A DNA stretch of 64,000 nt, from the NCBI GenBank assembly GCA_015057025.1, contig SVFD01000002.1, positions 1 to 64,000 on the forward strand, in the 5' to 3' direction. The position numbers were made by a program, and so were the translations under genes. Every line of letters begins with the position of its first letter. Positions within the stretch are counted from its first letter, which is position 1. The notes under the pieces were generated by a model, which did not search any database, was not told the origin of the DNA, and saw only the letters and a list, made by a program, of their open reading frames with translations. Positions 53,022 through 62,657 of the stretch are shown here, in pieces. Source of the stretch: Lachnospiraceae bacterium (lineage in GTDB: Bacteria > Bacillota > Clostridia > Lachnospirales > Lachnospiraceae).

Positions 53022-54467
53022 ATGGCGAATATTTTTATCAGTCATAGCACCTTAGATAAGGGATTGGCAGATTATCTTTGCAATGCATTTGAAGAAAGAG
53101 GTCTGTCTTGTTGGATTGCACCCAGAGATATTGTTCCGGGAGCGGAATGGGCTGTTTCCATTACCAATGCAATTGCCCAAGCTGATGTTTTGTTTGTTCT
53201 TTATAGTAAAAATTCAGTCAAATCTACACAGGTCACCAAGGAAATCGGAATTGCGGACCGTAAGGGGAAATATATCCTTCCCTATAAGATTGATGATACA
53301 GAGCCGGAAGGTGCATTTGATTATTATTTGACCGGTTGCCAGTGGGTTGTTGTGGATCCGACCCTGGGAGATTATAAAATTGATGAACTTTGCGAAATCA
53401 TACATACTATAATCAAAGAAAGAACAAGTAAAGCTGCTGAAGATTTAAAAGAAAAAGAAAAACAAGAGGCTGAGGCTTTAAAAGAGAAAGAAAAACAAGA
53501 AGCTGAGGCTTTAAAAGAGAAAGAAAATAAAGAAGCTGAGGCTATAAAAGAACTTGAAAAGATAGAAAGTCTTTCGGTAGAGACAAAAGCAGATGCAGTT
53601 GTAAAAGCGAAACCGATAGAACGGCAATCGGCTCCGGTAAAGAAGATAAATAATTCTGCTGCTAAAAAAGAAAGAAAGAAGTTGCTTGTTGGCGGAGGTA
53701 TTTTATTAGCTGTTCTTTGTCTTTTGGTTGTGGGAATTCTTAGTGCTGTTTTATTGATTAAGAAAATAAATGCCGGAGACACGGAGAAAGCGGATCAGAG
53801 TGGTTTTGCCGGCATATTTGATAATGCAAATGAAGATGATTTTGAATATGAAATTGTAAACGGTAATGTTACAATAACAGAATATACCGGAGTTGATACG
53901 GATGTTGTAATTCCTGATGAAATAGACGGATATGCTGTAAAAGCATTAAGCGAAAAATTGTTTTATTGTGATTCGGATATAACATCGGTTGTTCTGCCGG
54001 ACGGAATAACGGAAATACCAAAGTTTGCTTTTTATAAGTGTACAAGTTTATCTTCGGTATCAATACCGGACAGTGTTGTTATTATCGGAGAACATTCTTT
54101 TGAAGGATGTACAAGTTTATCCAAAGTAGTTTTGTCGGATAATGTTAATATTATTGACGATTTTGCTTTTAACAATTGTACCGGAATGACGAAATTAACC
54201 TTGGGTACAGGCATTACTGCGATTGGAAATTATGCTTTTGCTACCTGTACCGAATTGACGGAGATTCAATTGCCCGATTCCTTAAATTCTATTGGTTCGA
54301 TGGCTTTTGCATATTGTGAAAATATAACTGAAATTACGATTCCTGAAAATATATTAACCATTTCTGACAGTGCATTTAGTGGTTGCTTTGCAATTACAGT
54401 TTATTATAAAAATAATACGTATTCTTATGATATCAGTGATTTGGTTTCGGAATTGAACGGAAATTAA
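53022..54467 (+). CDS. TIR-coiled coil-membrane-LRR protein
   Basis: The 481-residue protein starts with a TIR domain at 1-130 (A-N-I-F-I-S-H-S-T, C-W-I-A-P-R-D-I, E74 in Q-V-T-K-E-I). A coiled linker holds three copies of an 11-residue unit of Lys-Glu-Ala-Leu type (L-K-E-K-E-K-Q-E-A-E-A). A K-K-E-R-K-K stop precedes a membrane helix at about 220-246, and BspA-type LRRs occupy about 270-465 (I-P-K-F-A-F-Y-K-C, I-G-E-H-S-F-E-G-C, I-G-N-Y-A-F-A-T-C, I-G-S-M-A-F-A-Y-C). TIR inside, LRR outside: the domain pairing of a Toll receptor in reverse order. GGTGGG precedes the ATG. Confidence 0.88.
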   Translation: MANIFISHSTLDKGLADYLCNAFEERGLSCWIAPRDIVPGAEWAVSITNAIAQADVLFVLYSKNSVKSTQVTKEIGIADRKGKYILPYKIDDTEPEGAFDYYLTGCQWVVVDPTLGDYKIDELCEIIHTIIKERTSKAAEDLKEKEKQEAEALKEKEKQEAEALKEKENKEAEAIKELEKIESLSVETKADAVVKAKPIERQSAPVKKINNSAAKKERKKLLVGGGILLAVLCLLVVGILSAVLLIKKINAGDTEKADQSGFAGIFDNANEDDFEYEIVNGNVTITEYTGVDTDVVIPDEIDGYAVKALSEKLFYCDSDITSVVLPDGITEIPKFAFYKCTSLSSVSIPDSVVIIGEHSFEGCTSLSKVVLSDNVNIIDDFAFNNCTGMTKLTLGTGITAIGNYAFATCTELTEIQLPDSLNSIGSMAFAYCENITEITIPENILTISDSAFSGCFAITVYYKNNTYSYDISDLVSELNGN

Positions 54468-54490
54468 TAATAAAAGATGTGATGAGAGAG

Positions 54491-54523
54491 AAAACGTACC
54501 TTTTTATAGAGGTACGTTTTTTT
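54491..54523 (+). terminator. Terminator after the TIR pair
   Basis: AAAACGTACCT / AGGTACGTTTT stem plus T. Confidence 0.85.
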
Positions 54524-54655
54524 GACATTAAGAAATGTGAAATAATCGTAATATTTACGAATTAAGTTAAAAGAAGGCATAATAAATTGACAGAGATTTA
54601 ACAATGTTTTATAATTTATAATAGTATGCAAATTGTATTAAACGGGGGAATTCAG

Positions 54656-55291
54656 ATGGCTGAAAAAGATATATCGCAGGCGGTTATTGCCAGACTACCC
54701 AGATATTTCAGATTTCTGGGCGATTTAAAAGAAGAAGGCGTTGAAAGAATATCATCGCAGGAATTAAGTAAAAGAATGCGCATTACTGCATCTCAGATCC
54801 GTCAGGATTTCAATCATTTTGGTGGATTTGGTCAACAGGGATATGGTTATAATGTAGATTATCTGTATAATGAAATAGCTAAAATTCTCGGATTGGATAA
54901 AAAGCATAATTTAATTATTATCGGTTCCGGTAACTTGGGACAGGCCTTGGCAAACTACGTAAGTTTTGAAAAACGAGGCTTTTTAATAAAAGGTATGTTT
55001 GATAATAATCCGGCATTACAGGGAAAAGCTGTGAGAGGAATGTCGATTCGTTCTACGAATGAGCTGGAATCATTTATTAAGGAAAATAACATCGATATTG
55101 CCGTGCTTACCGTGCCGAAGAACAGTGCAACGGAAATAGCGAAGCAGTTGGTTAAATTTGGTATCCGCGGTATTTGGAATTTTGCACATGTAGATTTAGA
55201 TGTGCCGAAAGATGTTACAGTAGAGAATGTTCATTTGTCGGACAGCCTTATGAAGTTATCATATCAGATTAATTGTGCAAATAACAAATAG
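54656..55291 (+). CDS. rex: Redox-sensing transcriptional repressor Rex
   Basis: The ATG at 54656 (M-A-E-K-D-I-S) is chosen for the GGGGGA 8 bases upstream. The N-terminal winged helix (residues about 1-80; Q-E-L-S-K-R-M-R-I-T-A-S-Q-I-R-Q-D-F) is followed by a Rossmann fold with G-S-G-N-L-G near 92 and the Rex marker G-F-G-Q-Q-G-Y-G-Y. It senses NADH/NAD+ and represses fermentation genes. It is the first gene of the plus-strand block, transcribed away from the TIR pair. Confidence 0.95.
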   Translation: MAEKDISQAVIARLPRYFRFLGDLKEEGVERISSQELSKRMRITASQIRQDFNHFGGFGQQGYGYNVDYLYNEIAKILGLDKKHNLIIIGSGNLGQALANYVSFEKRGFLIKGMFDNNPALQGKAVRGMSIRSTNELESFIKENNIDIAVLTVPKNSATEIAKQLVKFGIRGIWNFAHVDLDVPKDVTVENVHLSDSLMKLSYQINCANNK

Positions 55292-55349
55292 AGTTATGTA
55301 TTTCTGATTTGAAATAAAGATTATATTTACTAGGAAAGAAGGCGTGATT

Positions 55350-55964
55350 ATGTCACGGAGAGAAGAAATCTATGTACCTGCTTTGACCGGTAAAAAGATT
55401 CCGATTCTGACATTGGACCATAAATGGCACCAGCTTTTTAGCCAGGTGCATACAAATAATGCCATTAAGAAAGCAGAGGAAGAATTAAATACGCTTTTAA
55501 AACAGCAGGGTAAAATTAATACAGAGACCAAAGACATTAAAAAAATCAAAAATCGTCTTATGGATGAAATTGTAAATATGATGGAAGACAGTGAAAATCC
55601 CGAAACGTCGAAAAAAATTGAAGACAATAAACGTTTGATTGAAGAATGTAATGAAAAGCTTGATACTTACAGGGATGAAAATCTTGAACTTCCCAAAATG
55701 ATAAATAATGCAAATAAAAAGCTTATGCTTCTTACCATGGAAGCCTGTTATGAAGATATACAGGAAAATGGTACACAAATCAAAGAAATTACTGAATGGA
55801 TTGATAATATTCGTGTGGAATTAAAGAAGAATATGATACGTAAAGAAGAAATGCAAAGACGTAATCAGGATTTATATGCGTATATGCATGATATATTCGG
55901 CGCAGATGTGATTGAAATTTTTGATATGAAATTTGGCGTAGATAACCAAAAGGATACAGAGTAA
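55350..55964 (+). CDS. Coiled-coil protein, 204 aa
   Basis: The ATG at 55350 (M-S-R-R-E-E-I) follows GAAGG. After an N-terminal P-A-L-T-G-K-K-I-P-I-L-T-L-D-H-K-W-H segment the protein is almost all charged coiled coil with Glu/Lys/Asn heptads. Its stop is 2 bases before the next ATG, so it is coupled to nnrE/D. I do not recognise a family; the position between rex and the NAD-repair gene suggests a link to this block only by location. Confidence 0.65.
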   Translation: MSRREEIYVPALTGKKIPILTLDHKWHQLFSQVHTNNAIKKAEEELNTLLKQQGKINTETKDIKKIKNRLMDEIVNMMEDSENPETSKKIEDNKRLIEECNEKLDTYRDENLELPKMINNANKKLMLLTMEACYEDIQENGTQIKEITEWIDNIRVELKKNMIRKEEMQRRNQDLYAYMHDIFGADVIEIFDMKFGVDNQKDTE

Positions 55965-55966
55965 AA

Positions 55967-57469
55967 ATGAAGAAAGAATATGTTTTGGATGCTGACGGAA
56001 TGAAAAGAGCAGATGAAGGAACCATTGAAGTTCTTGGCATTGGTCAGGATGTTCTTATGGAACGTGCGGCGTTAGCCGTTGCAGCTTGTGTGAAAAAGTA
56101 TCAACCTGTAAATGTGCTTTGTGTTTGCGGTAATGGGAACAATGGAGGAGATGCCGTTGCAACTGCCCGTATTTTGTGTATGCAGGGTATAAATGTAGAT
56201 GTATATATGTGCGGCGACTCAAAAAAATATAAGTCTTCTGTTGTGAAACAATTGGATATTTTTCGCAAAATTGGCGGTAGGACAGTGAACGACCCGTTAT
56301 TCTCCGAATATGATATAATTGTAGACGGAATTTTCGGAATTGGCATGGAACGTCGTGTTGAAGGCGATTATGCCAAGGTTATTGATGTTGTTAATGAGGC
56401 AAAAGCTGCAGGCATTAAAGTGCTCTCAATAGATATTCCTTCCGGTATTCATACGGATACCGGAGCTGTTCTTTCAAGCGCCGTAAAAGCGGATGAGACA
56501 GTATCATTTGCATATTATAAACCGGGTCATTTATTATATCCGGGAGCATTATATTGTGGTAAAGTGACTGTGGAAGAAATTGGTATTTCCCACAGATATT
56601 TTTATGAAGAAGAATTAAATTATTTTACTGTATCACCGGAAGAAGAAATAAAGCTTCCGGAGCGAAGAAGAGACGGAAATAAAGGAACCTTTGGCAGAGT
56701 TCTTGTGATTGCGGGAAATGAAAGTATGTATGGAGCATGCTATTTATCCGCACTTGCGGTTTTGCGTATGGGTGCAGGACTTGTAGATATTTATACCAAT
56801 GAAATAAACAGAGTAACATTACAGAATATGATACCGGAAGCCATTGTGCATACATATACAAATGAAGGTATTAATAAAGAGGTGTTATGTAAACTAATTG
56901 ACAGCTCGACCTGTGTAGTGATAGGTCCGGGAATATCTGTAGATAACAATGCTATGGAACTTGTATCCACAGTGATGGAATATTGCGATAAAACCATTAT
57001 TGCAGATGCGGATGCGCTGAATTGTATTGCGAATCAAAAAGATTTGCTATACAATCAGAAGCGATTTGCAAATCGTGAAATGATTATCACCCCTCATCCC
57101 GGGGAATTTTCAAGACTTACAGGTCAAAGCGTAACCGGGTTAAAAGAAAATTATGTTAAATCTGTAATGGATTTTGCAAAAGAGTATGATGTCATTGTAG
57201 TTGGAAAGGATGCCGGAACCGTTGTAAGTGACGGAAAGAATGTATATTTCAATCAAACCGGAAATGACGGCATGGCTACTGCAGGAAGCGGTGATGTTTT
57301 AAGCGGTATTATCGGTTCTTTGTGTGCTCAAGGATTAAATGCTTATGAAGCAGCATGGAAAGGCGTATTTATACATGGTAAAGCCGGTGATACAGCTATA
57401 AAAGATACCAATACACGTTCATTAATTGCAAGAGATATTGCCAATACGCTTACAAAAGTTATTAATTAG
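55967..57469 (+). CDS. nnr: Bifunctional NAD(P)H-hydrate epimerase/dehydratase
   Basis: The 500-residue fused protein has an N-terminal YjeF_N epimerase domain (C-G-N-G-N-N-G-G-D-A near 47; D-I-P-S-G-I-H near 160) and a C-terminal ribokinase-like dehydratase domain (P-H-P-G-E-F-S-R-L near 380; A-G-S-G-D-V-L-S-G-I near 440, the phosphate site). It repairs NADHX and NADPHX damaged by hydration. The location beside rex and alr is common in Firmicutes. It is fused in one chain, the usual bacterial form. Confidence 0.95.
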   Translation: MKKEYVLDADGMKRADEGTIEVLGIGQDVLMERAALAVAACVKKYQPVNVLCVCGNGNNGGDAVATARILCMQGINVDVYMCGDSKKYKSSVVKQLDIFRKIGGRTVNDPLFSEYDIIVDGIFGIGMERRVEGDYAKVIDVVNEAKAAGIKVLSIDIPSGIHTDTGAVLSSAVKADETVSFAYYKPGHLLYPGALYCGKVTVEEIGISHRYFYEEELNYFTVSPEEEIKLPERRRDGNKGTFGRVLVIAGNESMYGACYLSALAVLRMGAGLVDIYTNEINRVTLQNMIPEAIVHTYTNEGINKEVLCKLIDSSTCVVIGPGISVDNNAMELVSTVMEYCDKTIIADADALNCIANQKDLLYNQKRFANREMIITPHPGEFSRLTGQSVTGLKENYVKSVMDFAKEYDVIVVGKDAGTVVSDGKNVYFNQTGNDGMATAGSGDVLSGIIGSLCAQGLNAYEAAWKGVFIHGKAGDTAIKDTNTRSLIARDIANTLTKVIN

Positions 57470-57492
57470 AGCAGATTCTAAGGAGGAGTACC

Positions 57493-58671
57493 GTGAATCA
57501 TTATGATAGAGTATGTGCGTCAGTAGATCTTGACGCTGTTATTAACAATATAAAAGCTATTTATGCAAAACAAAAAAACGGTGTAAAGATAATGGCCGTA
57601 GTAAAATCCGATGGTTACGGACATGGTGCTTTACCCATTGCGAGATGTTTGGAGGCAGAAGATTTTATTTTCGGTTTTGCAACTGCAACGGCAGAAGAAG
57701 CATTAATATTAAGACGCTGTGGCATTCAAAAACCTATTATGATTTTAGGATATACTTTTCCTTATGCTTATGAGGATATGATCAAAGAAGATATTGCTTT
57801 TACTGTATTTCGTAAGGATATGGCGAAAGAAATCTCAGCACTTGCCGTAAAATTACAGAAAGAAGCAATTGTGCATGTAAAAGTGGATACAGGTATGCAT
57901 CGTATCGGTATTCCCACAGACAATACCGGTGTGGAATATGTAAAAGAATTGATTAAAATGCCCGGAATCCGCGCAGAAGGAATTTTTACCCATCTTGCCA
58001 ATGCGGATGCCCAAGATAAAGAAGAGGCATATATTCAAGTGGAAACTTTTAAAACTTTTATAGAGTTGATAAAAGAAGAAACCGGCCATAAATTTACAAT
58101 CAGACATTGCTTTAACAGTGCAGCATTGATGGAAATGCAGGATGAAGACTTTAACGTAGGAAGAGTGGGAATTTCCATGTATGGTGTATTGCCTTCGGAT
58201 GAAATGAAGAAAGACGAAATACAATTACAACCTGCGTTATCGCTTCATAGCAGAATTGTTTATATTAAAACATTACCTGCAGATTCCAAGATTAGTTATG
58301 GTGGTACTTATATAACAGATAGGGAAACAAAAGTTGCAACCATTCCTGTAGGATATGGTGATGGTTATCCCAGAGGTCTTTCCAATTGCGGATATGTTTT
58401 GATTAGAGGAGTACGTTGCCCTATTTTGGGAAGAGTGTGTATGGATCAGTTTATGGTGGATGTAACCCACCTTCCTGATGTAAAAGAAGGCGAGCGTGTT
58501 ACCTTAATCGGTAAAGACGGAAATGAAGAAATTACTGTGGAGCAGTTATGCGATTTGTATGGTGGCTTCCGTTATGAAATGATTTGTGATATCGGAAAGC
58601 GTGTTCCGAAGGAGTATTATCTAAACGGTGAACAAATCTATTCCAAGGATTATCATAATGACCTTGCATAA
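57493..58671 (+). CDS. alr: Alanine racemase
   Basis: The GTG start follows AAGGAGGAG. The 392-residue PLP enzyme shows K38 in V-K-S-D-G-Y-G-H-G (Schiff-base Lys) and Y269 in S-Y-G-G-T-Y (second catalytic base), with P-V-G-Y-G-D-G-Y-P-R downstream. It makes D-Ala for the cell wall. The order nnr-alr-mazF is the common Firmicutes arrangement. Confidence 0.97.
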   Translation: MNHYDRVCASVDLDAVINNIKAIYAKQKNGVKIMAVVKSDGYGHGALPIARCLEAEDFIFGFATATAEEALILRRCGIQKPIMILGYTFPYAYEDMIKEDIAFTVFRKDMAKEISALAVKLQKEAIVHVKVDTGMHRIGIPTDNTGVEYVKELIKMPGIRAEGIFTHLANADAQDKEEAYIQVETFKTFIELIKEETGHKFTIRHCFNSAALMEMQDEDFNVGRVGISMYGVLPSDEMKKDEIQLQPALSLHSRIVYIKTLPADSKISYGGTYITDRETKVATIPVGYGDGYPRGLSNCGYVLIRGVRCPILGRVCMDQFMVDVTHLPDVKEGERVTLIGKDGNEEITVEQLCDLYGGFRYEMICDIGKRVPKEYYLNGEQIYSKDYHNDLA

Positions 58672-58761
58672 ATTTTTACAATAAAATAAGAAGTTCTTTT
58701 GTATACAACCGGACAAAAGGGAAATAGTAGTAAGTAAAGAAAAGGAAACGAAGGTGTATGC

Positions 58762-59103
58762 ATGAGACGAGGCGATATTTATTATGCGGATTTAAGACCG
58801 GTGGTTGGTTCGGAGCAGGGCGGAATTCGTCCGGTTCTGATTATTCAGAATGATGTTGGAAACAAGCACAGCCCTACAATTATTTGTGCGGCAATTACAT
58901 CAAAAATGAACAAAGCAAAACTGCCGACTCACATTGAGTTGGATTCCAACAAATATCAAATGGTTAAGGATTCGGTTATTTTATTGGAACAGTTACGCAC
59001 CATTGATAAAAAAAGGCTTCATGATATGGTGTGTCATTTAGACGAAGAAATTATGGAAAAAGTAAATAAAGCGCTTATGATTAGTTTGGAGCTTCATACA
59101 TAA
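58762..59103 (+). CDS. MazF/EndoA-type mRNA interferase without adjacent antitoxin
   Basis: The 113-residue protein has the MazF start [10 protein letters not shown] (strand one with R-G-D), [16 protein letters not shown], and T-K-L-P-T-H-I (catalytic Thr region), ending V-N-K-A-L-M-I-S-L. It cleaves mRNA at short specific sites. In bacilli a MazE/NdoAI antitoxin lies between alr and mazF; here the 90-base gap (58672-58761) holds no open frame of that kind. AAGGAAAC precedes the ATG. Confidence 0.92.
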   Translation: MRRGDIYYADLRPVVGSEQGGIRPVLIIQNDVGNKHSPTIICAAITSKMNKAKLPTHIELDSNKYQMVKDSVILLEQLRTIDKKRLHDMVCHLDEEIMEKVNKALMISLELHT

Positions 59104-59140
59104 GAAGCATAAGCACTTTTTGTACGGAGGATTATTTTAA

Positions 59141-60553
59141 ATGGACGTGGAGACGATAGGCTATATTGTTTTGTTTGTATGTCTTTTACTAATGGATGCC
59201 ATGTTTTGTGGGTTTATTGCCCTGATACATTCGTTTAACAGTGTTGACATCGAAAAAAATCAAGAGGCTTTGGGTGAAAAACTTACGGCTAAATTAAGAA
59301 AAATTGAAGAAAACGAAATTTCATATGAAAACAGAGCTTTAATAGCTGTTGTAGTGATTACGGGGCTTCTTGGTGGCTTTTTTTTACCAAAGATATTTAT
59401 TTGGTGTTGTGATTTTGTTTTGGCAAATCGGAGTTTGTTGCCTGGTTTTATGCAGGTGGCACCGGAAGCGTTGATAAGTGGTTTGTTTTTTGCATTCATA
59501 ATATTTGTTGGATTTGTCTTGATATTAACTTTTATGGTATTGATTCCAAGACGTCTGGTACGCCATATGTCAATCAAAAGAATGGCAGTGTTTGCATCTG
59601 CTGTTATGACAGTTTCGGTAGTCTTAAAGCCGATAACGGATGTAACAAATCTTTTAGCAAAGGGGATTTTACGTCTTTTTGGTGTAAAAAAGAGTGCTGA
59701 GAAAGCAGATGTAACCGAAGAAGAAATTATATCCATGGTAAATGAAGGTCATGAATTGGGAGTCCTGGAAGCTGATGAAGCAGAGATGATTACCAATATC
59801 TTTGAATACGGGGATAAAGAAGCCAAGGATATTATGACAAAGCGTACCAATATTACGGCAATTGATGCGGAGATGAGCCTTACGGATGCCATCGATTTTA
59901 TGTTAAAAGAAAAGAACAGCCGGTATCCGGTTTATGAGGAGAACCTCGACCATATTATTGGTATTGTTCATTTTAAAGATGCTATACGCTTTCACAATGA
60001 AAATAAAAGAGCGAAAGCAAAACTTTCTTCTTACCCTGAGCTTTTGCGCGAAGCAGTTTTTGTTCCGGAAACAAAAAATATCGATGATTTATTTAAGGAA
60101 ATGCAATCAGGGAAACTCCAGATGGTAATTGTGTCTGATGAATACGGACAGACTTCCGGTCTTGTTGCCATGGAAGATATTTTGGAAGAAATTGTAGGAA
60201 ATATCTTGGATGAATATGATGAAGAAGAGGAATACATAGAGGAAAAGGGCGAGAATAGTTACGAAATTGATGGTATGACACCATTAGAAGAACTTGAGGA
60301 CGAACTGGGAATTACCTTTGATGATGAAAATTATGAGACGTTAAATGGTTTTCTTATATCAAAGCTTGAACATATTCCGGGGGAGAATGAATTGTTTGAA
60401 ATGGATTACGAAGGATATCATTTTAAGGCATTGGAAGTGGATAATAAAATGTTTAAAACCATATCGGTGGTTCGTAACTTCCCGGAAACACTAAACGATG
60501 AAGTGCAAGATGTTCAAGAGAACACAAAATTTGTTGAAGAAAGCAATAAATAA
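59141..60553 (+). CDS. CNNM/CBS-domain membrane protein (hemolysin C family)
   Basis: 470 residues: four membrane helices in a CNNM (DUF21) domain at about 1-190, then two CBS domains (M-T-K-R-T-N-I-T-A-I near 222 and I-V-S-D-E-Y-G-Q-T-S-G near 330), then a CorC/HlyC C-terminal domain ending V-D-N-K-M-F-K-T-I-S-V-V. Members export or sense Mg2+/Co2+. ACGGAGG precedes the ATG. Good agreement with family length and order. Confidence 0.9.
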   Translation: MDVETIGYIVLFVCLLLMDAMFCGFIALIHSFNSVDIEKNQEALGEKLTAKLRKIEENEISYENRALIAVVVITGLLGGFFLPKIFIWCCDFVLANRSLLPGFMQVAPEALISGLFFAFIIFVGFVLILTFMVLIPRRLVRHMSIKRMAVFASAVMTVSVVLKPITDVTNLLAKGILRLFGVKKSAEKADVTEEEIISMVNEGHELGVLEADEAEMITNIFEYGDKEAKDIMTKRTNITAIDAEMSLTDAIDFMLKEKNSRYPVYEENLDHIIGIVHFKDAIRFHNENKRAKAKLSSYPELLREAVFVPETKNIDDLFKEMQSGKLQMVIVSDEYGQTSGLVAMEDILEEIVGNILDEYDEEEEYIEEKGENSYEIDGMTPLEELEDELGITFDDENYETLNGFLISKLEHIPGENELFEMDYEGYHFKALEVDNKMFKTISVVRNFPETLNDEVQDVQENTKFVEESNK

Positions 60554-60600
60554 TGGTAAAATATAGTTTGATATTTATTTAGAGTACACAGGAGGCTATT

Positions 60601-61332
60601 ATGTCAGGACATTCAAAATTTGCAAACATTAAGCATAAAAAGGAAAAAAATGATGCGGCGAAGGGAAAGATTTTTACCATCATCGGACGTGAAATTGCCG
60701 TAGCGGTAAAAGAAGGCGGACCCGATCCTGCAAATAATTATAAACTTGCAACTATTATTGCAAAGGCAAAAGCAAATAATATGCCTAATGATACAATTGA
60801 AAGAGGTATTAAGAAGGCATCCGGTGAAGGAAATAATGTAGTATACGAACATGTAACTTACGAGGGTTATGGTCCTAACGGTATTGCTATTATTGTAGAG
60901 ACATTGACAGATAACAGAAACAGAACTGCTGCCAATGTTAGAAGTGCATTTACCAAAGGAAACGGAAGTATCGGTACTTTAGGTTGTGTGTCATTCATGT
61001 TTGATGAAAAAGGACAGGTTATTATCGATAAGGAAGAATGCGAAATGGATTCTGATGAGTTGATGATGCTTGTGCTTGATGCGGGAGCAGAAGATTTTAA
61101 TGAAGAAGATGACAGCTTTGAAATTCTGACCGCACCGGACGGACTTATGGATGTGACCAAAGCATTGGAAGAGGCTGGTGTTCCCATGGCAAGTGCTGAG
61201 GTTACGATGATTCCTCAGAACTATGTATCATTAACCGACGAAACTGCTGTAAAAAATCTTCAGAAAACCCTTGATTTATTGGAAGATGATGACGATGTAC
61301 AGAACGTTTACACCAATTGGGAAGAAGAATAA
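60601..61332 (+). CDS. yebC: YebC/TACO1-family protein
   Basis: The 243-residue protein opens with the family signature [14 protein letters not shown] and has [16 protein letters not shown] and [11 protein letters not shown] later. YebC proteins act as transcription regulators and help ribosomes pass proline stretches. AGGAGGC precedes the ATG. Confidence 0.96.
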   Translation: MSGHSKFANIKHKKEKNDAAKGKIFTIIGREIAVAVKEGGPDPANNYKLATIIAKAKANNMPNDTIERGIKKASGEGNNVVYEHVTYEGYGPNGIAIIVETLTDNRNRTAANVRSAFTKGNGSIGTLGCVSFMFDEKGQVIIDKEECEMDSDELMMLVLDAGAEDFNEEDDSFEILTAPDGLMDVTKALEEAGVPMASAEVTMIPQNYVSLTDETAVKNLQKTLDLLEDDDDVQNVYTNWEEE

Positions 61333-61357
61333 TTGACCTGATAAGGAGATAGATAAA

Positions 61358-62644
61358 ATGAGCAAAAGAAATATTGAAACAACCTGTATTCAGGGTGGAT
61401 GGCAGCCGACAAAGGGTGAGCCCAGAGTATTACCGATTTATCAAAGTACTACATTTAAGTATGATACTTCTGAACAAATGGGTAAGTTGTTTGATTTAGA
61501 AGATAATGGATATTTTTATACCAGATTACAGAACCCCACCAATGACTATGTTGCAAATAAGATTTGTGAGATGGAAGGCGGTGTGGCAGCAATGCTTACA
61601 TCTTCCGGTCAGGCAGCAAATTTTTATGCTGTATTTAATATTTGCGAAGCGGGAGATCATATTATTATTTCTTCTGCTCTTTATGGTGGTACATTTAACC
61701 TTTTAACCACTACAGTTGCTAAAATGGGCATTCAAACAACTGTTGTAGATCCGGAGATTTCGGCAGAAGACTTACAGGCTGCAATTAAACCTAATACCAA
61801 GTGTATTCTTGCAGAATCTGTATCCAATCCTTCGTTGGTAGTTTTGGATTTTGATAAGTTTGTTAATGTGGCACACACCAATGGTATTCCTGTAATTGTG
61901 GATAATACTTTCCCGACACCTATTAATTGTCGTCCTTTTGAATATGGTGTAGATATTGTTACCCATTCTACAACCAAATACATGGATGGACATGCTGTAT
62001 CGGTAGGCGGTGCTATTGTAGATTCCGGTAATTTTGACTGGATGGCACATGCAGATAAGTTCCCCGGGCTTTGTACTCCTGATGAATCATATCATGGCAT
62101 TACATATGCAGAAAAATTTGGCAAGGGTGCTTATATTACTAAGGCGACCGCACAGCTTATGAGAGATCTGGGTTCTATCCAGTCTCCTCAGAATGCATTT
62201 CTTTTAAATCTTGGTTTGGAAACATTACATTTGCGTATGGAAAGACATTGTGCAAATGCATTAAAAGTTGCACAGTGGCTTCAGGCAAATGAAAATGTTG
62301 CATGGGTAAATTATCCGGGATTGGAAGAGGATAAGTACCATGAAAGAGCTAAAAAGTATATGCCTAAGGGAACCTGTGGTGTACTTACCTTTGGTTTAAA
62401 GGGCGGAAGAGATGCAAGTGTGAAATTTATGGATAGCCTTAACATGATTGCAATTGTAACACATGTGGCAGATGCACGATCTTGTGTACTTCATCCGGCA
62501 AGCCATACACATCGTCAGATGAATGATGAACAGCTTCTTGCAGCAGGTGTACAACCTGATTTAATTCGTTTTTCTGTTGGTATTGAGAACGCAGACGATA
62601 TTATTGCGGATTTGGAACAGGCTATGGAAGCGATGAATGCATAG
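61358..62644 (+). CDS. O-acetylhomoserine sulfhydrylase-like PLP enzyme
   Basis: The 428-residue fold-type I PLP protein carries the family features: Y-T-R-L-Q-N-P-T near 50, S-S-G-Q-A-A-N near 89, D-N-T-F near 190 and K207 in S-T-T-K-Y-M-D-G (PLP Lys). The C-terminal S-V-G-I-E-N-A-D-D-I is typical of Cys/Met metabolism enzymes. It most likely makes homocysteine from O-acetylhomoserine and sulfide; methionine gamma-lyase is the alternative. No S-box or T-box is present in the 25-base gap before it. Confidence 0.88.
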   Translation: MSKRNIETTCIQGGWQPTKGEPRVLPIYQSTTFKYDTSEQMGKLFDLEDNGYFYTRLQNPTNDYVANKICEMEGGVAAMLTSSGQAANFYAVFNICEAGDHIIISSALYGGTFNLLTTTVAKMGIQTTVVDPEISAEDLQAAIKPNTKCILAESVSNPSLVVLDFDKFVNVAHTNGIPVIVDNTFPTPINCRPFEYGVDIVTHSTTKYMDGHAVSVGGAIVDSGNFDWMAHADKFPGLCTPDESYHGITYAEKFGKGAYITKATAQLMRDLGSIQSPQNAFLLNLGLETLHLRMERHCANALKVAQWLQANENVAWVNYPGLEEDKYHERAKKYMPKGTCGVLTFGLKGGRDASVKFMDSLNMIAIVTHVADARSCVLHPASHTHRQMNDEQLLAAGVQPDLIRFSVGIENADDIIADLEQAMEAMNA

Positions 62645-62657
62645 AAAGAGATAATTT

